Positions 51,881 through 60,300 of a DNA stretch of 64,000 bases are shown here, in pieces. The stretch lies in NCBI GenBank assembly GCA_903882875.1, contig CAIRYQ010000072.1, forward strand, positions 1 to 64,000, given 5' to 3'. The DNA comes from an uncultured Spartobacteria bacterium. Its GTDB lineage: Bacteria > Verrucomicrobiota > Verrucomicrobiia > Chthoniobacterales > Chthoniobacteraceae. A program made the translations under genes and the position numbers. Numbering within the stretch: position 1 is the stretch's first letter; each line of letters begins with the position of its first letter. The notes under the pieces are model-generated. The model searched no databases and had not been told where the DNA came from. It saw only the letters and a list, made by a program, of their open reading frames with translations.

Positions 51881-52768
51881 TTACGCCTCCGGCTGAATGT
51901 TCAGGATGTAGTCTGCGGCCTTCTGCGCCTGTGAAGCGGCGCGGATGATCCAGCCCTTGGCATCCTTGGATTTCAGGGCATCAATCCAGCCCTGCAAATA
52001 CGCGGCGGAGTTTCCAAGTTCGGCCTCGATAATTCCGGCATGAGCGCAAAGAAACGATGCGCCCATTTCTGCAACAAGCTCCTCCTCGGCGTAGGTCTTC
52101 CGTCCCTCGCCTGCTGCATCAATGCCCTTGTTTTCGAGAAGTGATTTGCGGGCAAGGCGTGAGCCGTGGCCGGTGCTGTGGCAACATTCATGGAAAAGTG
52201 TTGAGAAAAAAGCTTCCTCACTGGTGAAGAAACGTCGCTCCGGCATGTGAACGCTGTCAGTGCTTGGGCGGTAGCATGGCACTGCGCTACCCTCGTGCAT
52301 CGCTGGTGCTTTGGGCATCCCTGCCACTATCTCGCGAGCGTGGTCACACGCTGCGGTTGCTGGTAGCTCTGGCACGTTCTCCGGTTCGGGGAATACTACT
52401 CCTTCAATCTGTGAAGCATGAAACACGGTGTAGCCTCTCAGATACTTCCGCTGTTCCTCTGTGGCATCGCCAGTGCTCGCGCCTTCGGTCTCCTTGGTAT
52501 AGGTGCCGTATTTGATGACGAGGGAACCTTTCTCACCTTTCCTGACGTGTCCGCCTAGCTCCTTAGCCTGTAAGAAGGTGAGGAAAAAAGGTGAAGTATA
52601 GCGAAGACTTCCAAGAAGGAAGACGTTGATTCCGTGGTATGGCTTGCCACTGGAAAAGTTACGGGGAAAGCCCACTTTGGAAAAGTAGGGCGATTGCCAA
52701 GGGATAACTCCCTGTTCTAGCTGATGGATGATGCGGTTAGTTACTTCGGTGTAGATGTCGTGTGTCAT
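51881..52768 (-). CDS. ardC: ArdC-like antirestriction protein
   Basis: 295 residues from an ATG with ribosome-binding site CAGGAAA. N-terminal ssDNA-binding domain (DUF1738; IYTEVTNRIIHQLEQGVIPWQSPY, NFSSGKPYHGINVFLLGSL, ELGGHVRKGEKGSLVIKYG). C-terminal zincin-like metallopeptidase with H193-E-C-C-H197 and a downstream Glu in EEELVAEMGASFLC. ArdC proteins protect incoming mobile DNA from restriction. The two residues inside HExxH are both Cys, which is unusual. Its presence near an integrase marks the element as mobile, and it may shield the island on entry into a new host. Confidence 0.88.
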   Translation of the reverse strand: MTHDIYTEVTNRIIHQLEQGVIPWQSPYFSKVGFPRNFSSGKPYHGINVFLLGSLRYTSPFFLTFLQAKELGGHVRKGEKGSLVIKYGTYTKETEGASTGDATEEQRKYLRGYTVFHASQIEGVVFPEPENVPELPATAACDHAREIVAGMPKAPAMHEGSAVPCYRPSTDSVHMPERRFFTSEEAFFSTLFHECCHSTGHGSRLARKSLLENKGIDAAGEGRKTYAEEELVAEMGASFLCAHAGIIEAELGNSAAYLQGWIDALKSKDAKGWIIRAASQAQKAADYILNIQPEA

Positions 52769-53050
52769 AAGTGTTTCCTGTGTTGATGTTTGCGTTTTTG
52801 CGAAAGCTCTGGGCTTTCTAAAAAACATGGTGACAAAAAGCCGAAGGGTATGAGGCGGATAGTCAAGGGAGGCTCCGACGGAGGGTTCCCAAAAGTCCCG
52901 CAATGGACGCTGCGAAGACGCGCCATGAGGACAATTTTGGGATACCGTTGGATGCCCTTTACGAGACGCCGCCCGTAGGCATCTCGGAGCCGCGAAAGCG
53001 AGGAACGAGCGAAAGCAGCGGAGTATTCCGCGTCAGCGGGTAATCTTTCT

Positions 53051-53291
53051 AAAAGCGACGGTCGGAACTGCCCGGAGCGAATCCGGGCGGAAGCAAGGGA
53101 GCACGGATCGCGAGGACAGGGCCGACGGTCGCAAGCTCCGCGCACGAAAAGCGAGTCTGCCGCTTTGGGCAGTCTCGCGGTGCGCCACATTGCTCACGGC
53201 GAAAGCCGTCATGGGGGCGTTGCGGGGAACTCCCCGCTAGAATGGGGAGCGGGAGACGTTGCGGCTCCCGCGTGGGGAAAGTCCTTTCCCC
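53051..53291. repeat. Long direct repeat, copy 1 (structured, about 241 bp)
   Basis: Nearly the same sequence as 54069-54310; the last 170 bases differ at only a few positions. It contains several perfect stems: CTGCC/GGCAG, GCGGGGA-AC-TCCCCGC and GGGGAAAG-TC-CTTTCCCC. Where the copies differ most (around 53080-53110) both still fold into the same stem, so structure rather than sequence seems to be kept. A weaker match extends about 33 bases further upstream. It flanks the toxin-antitoxin cassette. Confidence 0.9.
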
Positions 53292-53306
53292 AGCCTCAAG
53301 AAGCTC

Positions 53307-53335
53307 TTGACGATGTGTCAAGTATAGCTTACACT
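53307..53335 (+). promoter_or_regulatory. Promoter and likely operator of the toxin-antitoxin operon
   Basis: TTGACG (53307-53312), a 17-base spacer and TACACT (53330-53335) form a sigma-70-type promoter 28 bp before the toxin start. The -10 region lies in an imperfect palindrome AAGTATAGCTTACACTT (53320-53336), the sort of site bound by an XRE-type antitoxin for autoregulation. Confidence 0.65.
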
Positions 53336-53362
53336 TCAAATCAAAGCCTACGGAAAAACATT

Positions 53363-53698
53363 TTGCTCAAGCCTAAAAAATATGAAGTCCTCGTTTTCCA
53401 CGACCGTTCGGGGAAAAGCCCGTATTTGGAGTGGCTGGAGACACTGGACTGGAAAACTCAGGAACGCATCCTCAACCGAGTGGCGCGAACGAAGCACGGT
53501 CAGTTCGGAGACTTCAAGGCACTGGACGCCGGACTTTACGAGATGAGATTATTCTTCGGCCCCGGCTACCGCGTCTATTTCGGGGAACACCAAGGCAAGG
53601 TGATTTTGCTTCTCACCGGAGGGGACAAATCCACGCAACGCAAGGACATCGCAAAAGCGAAAGACTACTGGAACATTTATTCGGAGGACCACGCATGA
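53363..53698 (+). CDS. RelE/HigB-type toxin (phage Gp49-like)
   Basis: 111 residues from a TTG at 53363, chosen because the family sequence (KYEVLVFHDRSGKSPYLEWLETL) begins just after it and the promoter lies upstream; no in-frame ATG is suitable. KTQERILNRVARTKHGQFGDFKALDAGLYEMRLFFGPGYRVYF and VILLLTGGDKSTQRKDIAKAKDYW are the conserved core of the addiction-module killer family, related to RelE mRNA interferases. Basic residues and the C-terminal helix are intact. The antitoxin gene overlaps it by 4 bp (ATGA). Part of the island. Confidence 0.9.
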   Translation: MLKPKKYEVLVFHDRSGKSPYLEWLETLDWKTQERILNRVARTKHGQFGDFKALDAGLYEMRLFFGPGYRVYFGEHQGKVILLLTGGDKSTQRKDIAKAKDYWNIYSEDHA

Positions 53699-54033
53699 AA
53701 AAGAACATCAAAAGCACCGGCATTCCGCTCGACCAAATTCGTTTGGAGCGCCTGAAAGATCCCAAACGCGCCGAATTCGCAACGAAACTGGCCTTGCGGG
53801 AATTTGAGAAAGACAACGATGTGGCTGCCTTGCTCGACACGCTCAGGCTGGTCGCCCAGGCGCAGGGCGGTCTTGCGGGATTGGCGCGAAAAACAGCGGT
53901 CAGCCGTCAAGCACTGCACGAGGCGCTTTCACCGGATGGCAACCCTCGACTCCGCACTTTTCAAAGTGTGCTCGACGGCCTCGGCATCCGCATGAGTTTC
54001 AAGCCGGTGCCTCATCACACGTCGGCATCCTAA
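53695..54033 (+). CDS. XRE-family antitoxin (HigA-like)
   Basis: 112 residues; ATG at 53695 overlaps the toxin stop and is preceded by GGAGG seven bases upstream. The N-terminal linker (KDPKRAEFATKLALREFEKDNDVAALLDTLRLVAQAQGG) leads to a helix-turn-helix (LAGLARKTAVSRQALHEALSPDGNPRLRTFQSVLDGLGIRMSF). This is the addiction-module antidote family that pairs with Gp49-like toxins. It neutralises the toxin and probably represses the promoter at 53307. The second repeat copy begins directly after its stop. Confidence 0.92.
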   Translation: MKKNIKSTGIPLDQIRLERLKDPKRAEFATKLALREFEKDNDVAALLDTLRLVAQAQGGLAGLARKTAVSRQALHEALSPDGNPRLRTFQSVLDGLGIRMSFKPVPHHTSAS

Positions 54034-54364
54034 ACGGAGTGCTGCCGCGCCAGCGGCACGCATTTTCCAAAAGCGACGGTCGGAACTGCCCGGAGCGAAT
54101 CCGGGTGGGAGGAATGGAAACCCGGTTCGCGGGGACAGGGCCGACGGTCGCAAGGTCCGCGCACGAAAAGCGAGTCTGCCGCTTTGGGCAGTCTCGCGGT
54201 GCGCCACATTGCTCACGGCGAAAGCCGTCATGGGGGCGTTGCGGGGAACTCCCCGCTAGAATGGGGAGCGGGAGACGCTGCGGCTCCCGTGCGGGGAAAG
54301 TCCTTTCCCCGTGAAAAAAATGCTGTTACCTTTCGCGCTCAAGCATCAAACAAAGAGAAAATCT
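54034..54364. other. 331 bp without a gene, almost filled by repeat copy 2
   Basis: Weak similarity to the sequence before copy 1 starts at 54034, then repeat copy 2 (54069-54310). The remaining 54 bases form the leader of the TIR-like gene (purine-rich AAAGAGAAA before its ATG). No clear promoter is seen. Confidence 0.6.
54069..54310. repeat. Long direct repeat, copy 2
   Basis: Second copy of the repeat at 53051-53291. It keeps the stems and replaces part of the first one by GCGAATCCGGGT / ACCCGGTTCGC, a compensated version of the pairing in copy 1. It ends in the near-palindrome GGGGAAAG-TC-CTTTCCCC, 54 bp before the first TIR-like gene. Confidence 0.9.
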
Positions 54365-54742
54365 ATGGCCAAAAAGCGAGTATTCGTCAGTTTCGATTTC
54401 GACAACGATCGCACCCTGAAGGAATTTATTATTGGTCAAGCAAACCTCACGGATTCGCCGTTTGAAGTGGTCGATCTCTCCCTGAAAGAGGCAGCGCCAG
54501 AAAAAGACTGGCTCGACAAGGCGCGCGTGGCAATCTCGCGTGCGGAGGTATTCATGATTATGCTGGGTCCGAAAACTCAAAATGCACCCGGCGTTCTCAA
54601 AGAACTTAAGATTGCGAACGAGCTTAAGAAGACAAAGTTTCAAATCATCGGATACAAAGATGGCTCGGCGACATGGGCAGTTCCCGACGGCGGGCGCACA
54701 TACAGTTGGAATTGGGACAATTTGAAAATGTTGCTGAAATAG
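54365..54742 (+). CDS. TIR-like protein (ThsB/MTH538-type)
   Basis: 125 residues. MAKKRVFVSFDFDNDRTLKEFIIGQA starts a TIR-like flavodoxin fold. WLDKARVAISRAEVFMIMLGPKTQNAPGVLKELKIANELKK carries the usual strand and helix, with Glu80 at the position of the TIR catalytic Glu. KFQIIGYKDGSATW follows. It resembles the short TIR-like proteins grouped with ThsB. A longer start at 54311 is possible but would lie against the repeat. It is the first of three plus-strand genes (TIR-like, TIR, SLOG), with 84 bp to the next. The base composition is noticeably more AT-rich than in the chromosome to the left. Confidence 0.8.
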   Translation: MAKKRVFVSFDFDNDRTLKEFIIGQANLTDSPFEVVDLSLKEAAPEKDWLDKARVAISRAEVFMIMLGPKTQNAPGVLKELKIANELKKTKFQIIGYKDGSATWAVPDGGRTYSWNWDNLKMLLK

Positions 54743-54826
54743 ACTCTCCGTAAGAATCTCGCCACCGCGCAATCCTTAAGCTACGAACCGGAGACCATAA
54801 GAGGCAAAAAAGAACGTATCGCGAAC

Positions 54827-56056
54827 ATGATAGTTATTTTACATGGTAAGGCTAACGAGAAAGACGGCGAGCGGATCGCGAAGACTCTCGACGAAGCATT
54901 CAAAGGGCGTGTCGCAATTAGTCTGAACGATGCCTCTGCTCCAGTGCCGTGGCCGTTGGATGTCAATTGGGATGATTTGCTCATTGTTGCGTATGACGCA
55001 ACGAGCTTTCCTGACGCGGGAAACGATTTCATTGCTGAGTATTTAGGAAAGCGCAAAGAAAAAGGTTTGCTTCTGCCGGTGGCTCTTGATCCCGCGCACA
55101 GAAGCCCGCCGAAAGCAGCAGGGGCCATCAAGGCATTTGAGTTCGATGCAGCGGCGACAGGTCTCAATGGTCGGTTGGTGCGAAGAGTGGGTGCAATGTT
55201 GGGTCTGCGCGTCCAACAGCGCGACAACACGATTTTTATTTCTTACAGGGCATCTGATGGGATGGCAATAGCTCGACAACTTGAGGAGCGCTTGGTTAGT
55301 CTTGGGTATCCGGTCTGGCGGGATGAGGCGCGTGAAATTGATGGTGAGACGAAGATTCTACCGGGAAGTGCGGTTCAAAAACAGATTGATGAAGGGTTGG
55401 AAAAGGCAAGCATAGTCTTATTGCTCGATACTCCGAACGCTCCAGATTCAATTTGGATAAAACACGAAGTGGATACGGCTAACGGTCAATTGCTGCCAAT
55501 TTTACCACTGGTCTTCCGAACGGAAAGCGATCGTAAAATGGGACCGAGATTCCGTTCGCTTTTCGACCTTCAAAGGTGGGTTCCTGTGTTACTTCAAGAG
55601 CCGCTGCCGACTCCACCATTAACGGAGGATGATCTGTTGCGCATTGTTGCTGAAATGGAGCAGTATCTATGCGAGATTTTCCAGCGCAAGTGTCGCGTGC
55701 CTTTCATCGTAGAAAAAGAATTCGTTTCGCGTGATTATAGTTGGCAAATGTTGGATAAGCGGCTGCTTATGTGCGAATCAATTAAGAAGCACTCGGTGCG
55801 ACTTTTGACGAAAGTGTTGAGTCATTGTTCTATATTCGACCAGGTGCATGGGCCAGCGATGGACGCATTTTCCGCCTATTTGAAAAAAACCGGGCGGCCA
55901 AACCATGCACTTTACATTTATGATGGTGAGCTAATCCCGGAGCCCCAACTCAAGGAAATTATCGAGTCCACTCCACCGGATGATGGGGTTGTGATCCTGC
56001 ATCACCAAGAGCTTGCAGCGCTTATAGATTCAAACTTCAGCACCTTTACGCCATGA
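54827..56056 (+). CDS. TIR-domain protein with N- and C-terminal extensions
   Basis: 409 residues. 1-125: a TIR-like alpha/beta segment (MIVILHGKANEKDGERIAKTL, DDLLIVAYDATSFPDAGNDFIAEYLGKRKEKGLLLPVALD) without an obvious catalytic Glu. 134-285: a full TIR domain, with NTIFISYRASDGMAIARQLEERL, GYPVWRDE, LEKASIVLLL and Glu214 in SIWIKHEVDTANG as predicted NAD-hydrolysing residue. 286-409: an unassigned helical/alpha-beta domain (KEFVSRDYSWQMLDKRLL, NHALYIYDGELIP, GVVILHHQELAALI). No transmembrane helix. The stop overlaps the start of the SLOG gene (ATGA), so both proteins are made together. Probably an NAD-cleaving sensor or signal synthase in phage defence. Confidence 0.85.
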   Translation: MIVILHGKANEKDGERIAKTLDEAFKGRVAISLNDASAPVPWPLDVNWDDLLIVAYDATSFPDAGNDFIAEYLGKRKEKGLLLPVALDPAHRSPPKAAGAIKAFEFDAAATGLNGRLVRRVGAMLGLRVQQRDNTIFISYRASDGMAIARQLEERLVSLGYPVWRDEAREIDGETKILPGSAVQKQIDEGLEKASIVLLLDTPNAPDSIWIKHEVDTANGQLLPILPLVFRTESDRKMGPRFRSLFDLQRWVPVLLQEPLPTPPLTEDDLLRIVAEMEQYLCEIFQRKCRVPFIVEKEFVSRDYSWQMLDKRLLMCESIKKHSVRLLTKVLSHCSIFDQVHGPAMDAFSAYLKKTGRPNHALYIYDGELIPEPQLKEIIESTPPDDGVVILHHQELAALIDSNFSTFTP

Positions 56057-56739
56057 GTGGGACAAGAATAAACGTTTCGTTGAGTCAATATGCAATCGGC
56101 ATTTCTGGAGCCGTTCCAGGACGTGAGAGCTGGTCGGAACCGGCAATGGACCGTGGCATTCTGGAGTTCGTTGCACTGTTTAGCGGTATTGTATTTAAGT
56201 ATGGGGGGAGAATTGTGCATGGCTCTCATCCAACATTCACGCCCATCATTCTTCGTCAAGCCCGGCTACATGCAGGAGAGAGGACGCAGAAGCCTGTTAC
56301 GTTGATTATGTCAGAATTGTGGGCTAAGCATTTGCCACCTGACTACAGAGAAGGAGTCGCGGACGTGGCGGATTTTATCGTTACGAGGCAGGTCGGAGAT
56401 GGTGGACCGGATAATGTGGAGACTTGGAACCGTAGTCTTACAGAAATGCGTCATTTGTTGATTGAATCGCAAAATGTAATGGTTGCGGTGGGTGGAAAGC
56501 TGCACGATAGAGACGGGAGAAATCCGGGAGTCGGCGAAGAAATGGATTTGGCGGCGCAAAAGGGAATACCGCGATTTTTGATTGCAGGCATGGGTGGATT
56601 CGCAGCGGAATACGCAAGCGAGTTAACACCGTCATCCCTTAATAATGGCCTATCGGACGCAGATAATGCGCTTCTGTTTAGCACGACCGACGTTTCCGCT
56701 TGCGTCAATGTGCTTTTTGAAAAGCTCTGCCGTTTGTGA
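56053..56739 (+). CDS. SLOG-domain protein, stand-alone
   Basis: 228 residues. Rossmann-type SLOG motifs in order: IGISGAVPGRE (15-25), KYGGRIVHGSHPTFTPIIL (49-67), then ESQNVMVAVGGKLHDRDGRNPGVGEEMDLA (138-167) with the PGxGE-type loop, and PRFLIAGMGGFAAEY (173-187). SLOG domains bind NAD- or ADP-ribose-derived ligands; in ThsA the SLOG domain binds the product of the TIR protein. Here it is not fused to Sir2 or any other effector and overlaps the TIR gene by 4 bp. It may be the receptor of the TIR signal, or a LOG-like nucleotide hydrolase acting as effector itself. Confidence 0.82.
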   Translation: MSGTRINVSLSQYAIGISGAVPGRESWSEPAMDRGILEFVALFSGIVFKYGGRIVHGSHPTFTPIILRQARLHAGERTQKPVTLIMSELWAKHLPPDYREGVADVADFIVTRQVGDGGPDNVETWNRSLTEMRHLLIESQNVMVAVGGKLHDRDGRNPGVGEEMDLAAQKGIPRFLIAGMGGFAAEYASELTPSSLNNGLSDADNALLFSTTDVSACVNVLFEKLCRL

Positions 56740-56768
56740 GTTCATAGCTTGCCTTTTAGTGAGTGCGG

Positions 56769-57347
56769 CTAAGGGTTGGCACCAGCAAGCCATTCCTTAA
56801 AGCGGACATAGTTTCTGGACGATGCATGAATCCAGAATGAATCGCCAGTTTTGTCGAAGTAGGGATAAAGCCCGAGATACTCTTGTCCTCTAAACTCGGT
56901 ATCTGCTTGATTGTCGTCAACGATTGGGACGATGGCAATTCTCGCATCCGTCTTGGAGTCCATGAAACCAAGTTCCCAAGGCATCCAAACGGATTTTTTG
57001 GCAGCTTGGGAAGTCGCATAAAGAAGGCTTTGGCAAGAGTTCATGCGCGTGCGAAGGACCGCAGCGGTGTGTTTAGTAACATTGGAACGGTCTAATTGCG
57101 GATCATCAATCCAGTCCACATAGACCGTGAATCCAACTTCGACCAATTGGTCGCGGAGCGCTTTTATGTAAATGGCGTCTTCCGATGAGTGAGACAAAAA
57201 AATATCATATGTAGCGGCACTTCGGTCTGCTGCTAATTTCGCGGTGCGAAGTTCGCTTTCTGCAAAATTGCGGATACTCGATTCGGCGAGGAAGCCGGAG
57301 CTTTTTCGCAGTTTTTCTTGGAGGTCAGATTTCTTTAGAAGGGCCAT
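56769..57347 (-). CDS. TIR-domain protein behind hsdR
   Basis: 192 residues. A helical N-terminus (1-46) is followed by a compact TIR domain: YDIFLSHSSEDAIYIKALRDQL (47-68), GFTVYVDWIDDPQLDRSNV, SCQSLLYATSQAAKKSVWMPWELGFMD (104-130) with catalytic Glu125 in the W-x-x-W-E-L-G form, and IAIVPIVDD. The whole fold ends near 190 with an aromatic-rich tail. It lies 43 bp behind hsdR on the same strand and likely shares its transcript, while being convergent with the SLOG gene (29 bp between stops). It could serve either the TIR/SLOG set or back up the restriction system. Confidence 0.87.
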   Translation of the reverse strand: MALLKKSDLQEKLRKSSGFLAESSIRNFAESELRTAKLAADRSAATYDIFLSHSSEDAIYIKALRDQLVEVGFTVYVDWIDDPQLDRSNVTKHTAAVLRTRMNSCQSLLYATSQAAKKSVWMPWELGFMDSKTDARIAIVPIVDDNQADTEFRGQEYLGLYPYFDKTGDSFWIHASSRNYVRFKEWLAGANP

Positions 57348-57390
57348 TTTGGAGTCAACTTACGATGAGAGGCTTGAGCATCGCGGCGAA

Positions 57391-60300
57391 TCATTTGGAT
57401 GCGTTGGCACGTAGCGTTTCATAAAGCCCCGCTTGATTCAAGAGCACGTCTTTCAAACCAGCGCGCACTGTTTCCGAGTCTAGGGCTTGGGTGCTCATGG
57501 CGGTGTGGGCTTCTAATGCGCCGATGATTGCATTCATGAGTTCGGTTTTCAGGTCGGGGGAGTTGGCGAACTGCTCTTTGGTGTTGTTCGTGGCTTGCTG
57601 TCGCAGTGTTTCGGATTCCAGCAATTTGCCCTTAATCACGTTGTTCACGTAAACCAGCTTGTCTTGGTCGGTCAGCTCACCCTCGAAAAGGTCGTTCACC
57701 TTTTCGATGATTTCGGCGAGCAACGCCTTTTCTTTTTCCTGAACGCTGCCACTGCCAGCTTCGGTCAGCGGGTCGAGCTTGGTCTTTTCACCTTCGCTGA
57801 GCGGCATCGCCCGCTTGCCGAGGTTTTTCAAATTGTGGTGCGTCAGCGTGACTTTCGAGAGGTCAATCCCTTCACGCTCGCGCCCGAATTCCAAAAGCGG
57901 AAGGAGGCGTTTGTAGAAGATGGAGCGTTTTTCAATCGCGGTGTTTCCGTAGTCAAAAATCTGAGAAAGGAACGTGTAAAGACGGATGAACGCGCCCATG
58001 TCGGTTTTGAAAAGTATCAAGGCGTTCAGTTCGCTCTGTGCGGCTTCGGTTGCGGCTTTGTCGTTCTTGTCCTTTGCGACTTTCAAAGCCTCTTGCGCGG
58101 CCTTGTAGCGCTTCATCAAACGGTCTTCCACCGGAGCAATCGCCGCCACCAACTCGCTCTGTTTGGCGTTTGGTTTCAATTCTGCCTCCACGACTCGATC
58201 CACCTCGAAGTCATCGTAGTGGCCGGCGGCGTCGAGCTTGGCGCGCAGGTTGAAAACGAGGTTCGGGTCCGTCGTGGCCGAAAGCTCGGCGGTCGTGTGA
58301 TACATCTTGAACGCGGCGAGGATGTCCGCCGTGTCGTTCACAAAATCGAGGACGTAGGTCGTGTCTTTGCCTGGATGGGCGCGGTTGAGACGCGAGAGAG
58401 TCTGCACGGCCTGAATGCCGTCCAGTCGTTTGTCCACATACATCCCACACAGCAACGGCTGGTCGAAGCCGGTCTGAAATTTGTTCGCGACGAGGAGGAT
58501 TTGATACTCGTCGCCTTTGAAGGCTTCGCGTATGTCGCGGCCTTTGAGATTGGGGTTCAGCGACGAACTATTTTCCGTGAATCCATCGGGGCCGGATTCC
58601 TTGTCATTCACCTCACCGGAGAAGGCGACGACCGTCCCGATTTTGTAGCCACGGTCTTTGATATACTTGTTGATTGCCAGTTGCCAGCGCACTGCTTCCA
58701 AACGACTCGAAACGACGACCATTGCTTTGCCTTTGCCGTCGAGCAGTGGCGCAACGTATTGGCGGAAGTGCTCCACGACGACCTGCACCTTCTGGGAGAT
58801 GTTGTAGGGGTGAAGCCGGACCCAGCCCATGATTCCCTTCATGGCCGCACTGCGCTCGACCATCTTTTCGTCGTATTCCTTACCCTGATTCGCCAGTTTG
58901 AACGCCAGTTTGTAAGGCGTGTAGTTTTGCAGCACGTCGAGGATGAACTTTTCTTCGATGGCCTGCTGCATCGAATAGACGTGGAACGGATGCGGCACGT
59001 TGTCTTTAGCGGGCTTGCGCGTCGGGTCGGGACGCGTGCCGAAAATCTCCATCGTCTTCGTCTTCGGCGTTGCGGTGAAGGCAACGTAGGTGATGCCGCC
59101 GTCGTCAGCTCGCGTTGCCATTTGTGCGGCAAGAATATCCTCGGTGCTCACTTCGCCGCCGTCGTTCAATTCGGCGATTTCTTCGGCGGACAGCACTGCT
59201 TTTAGTTTTGCGGCCGCTTCGCCTGTTTGTGAACTGTGTGCTTCGTCCGCGATCACAGCGAAGCGTTTGCCTTGCGCTGCTGCCAGCTTGCGCACGGCTT
59301 CCAATGCGAAGGGGAAAGTTTGGATGGTGCAAACGACGATCTTCTTGTCGCCGGAGAGTGCCGCTGCGAGCGCGGCACTCTTGCTGCCTTCGTTGCCTTT
59401 GATGGTCGCCACGACGCCGCTCTGTCTCTCGAAGTCGAACAGTGCTTCCGAAAGCTGAGAGTCGATCACCGTGCGGTCGGAGACGACGAGCACGCTGTCG
59501 AAAATCTTTTTGTCCTTCGCGTCGTGCAGGTCCGCGAGAAAGTGGGCCGTCCACGCGATGGAATTTGTCTTGCCGGAGCCGGCTGAGTGTTGGACGAGAT
59601 ACTTGCTGCCTGCTCCCTCTGCGAGCACTGCGGCTTGGAGCTTGCGCGTCACGTCGAGCTGATGAAAGCGCGGGAAGATGATGCGCTCGATGTTCTTTTT
59701 CTTGTCGCGCTGCGAGATGAGGTAGCGGCCAAGAATTTCTAGCCAGCTTTCGCGCGCCCATACCTTTTCCCAAAGGTATGCGGTGCGGTGTCCGCCGCTT
59801 GGGTTCACTGGATTGCCTGCCGCGCCGTTGTCGCCCTGATTGAAGGGCAGGAATCGTGTGGCCGGTCCGTCCAGCTTCGTGACCATTGCGACTTCGCTAT
59901 TGCTCACCGCGAAATGCACGAGCGCACCGTTTGGAAATGATAGGAGCGGCTCGGGTGCCTGACCTTTGGGGCGCGGCAGGCGGTCAAAGCGATACTGGTC
60001 AATCGCGTCGCCGATGCTTTGCGTGAAGTCGGTTTTCAGCTCTACGGTCGCCACGGGCACGCCATTTAGGAAAAGGACAAGATCAATGCTGTTCTCGTTG
60101 TGGAGAGAATAGCGCACCTGCCGCACGACGCGAAGCCGGTTGGCTGCGTAGCGGGCAAGTATGTCCGCATTGATGGCGAGTGCCGGTTTGAATTCTGCGA
60201 TTTTCAACGGCGTTCGCAGGCCAAGCATTTCGATGCCGTGGCGAAGCACGTCGAGTGTGCCGCGCTGGTCAAGTTGGTCGCGCAGACGTGCGATCAAAGT

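Larger units (their letters stand above)
52769..53362. other. 594 bp without a protein gene: structured region and repeat copy 1
   Basis: Between ardC and the toxin gene. 52790-53050 is GC-rich with several small stems (CTCCG-A-CGGAG at 52873-52883, GATGCC/GGCATC at 52951-52983, GCGGA-GTAT-TCCGC at 53018-53031). 53051-53291 is the first copy of the long direct repeat, and 53307-53335 a promoter. Open frames cross it but lack start signals and motifs. Confidence 0.6.

Noticed and set aside
53165-53362. Longer toxin start inside the repeat
   Set aside because: The added residues come from the repeat sequence and lie upstream of the promoter, so they cannot belong to the transcript.
57595-59205. 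Plus-strand frame of 536 codons
   Set aside because: Antisense to hsdR with all type I motifs on the minus strand.
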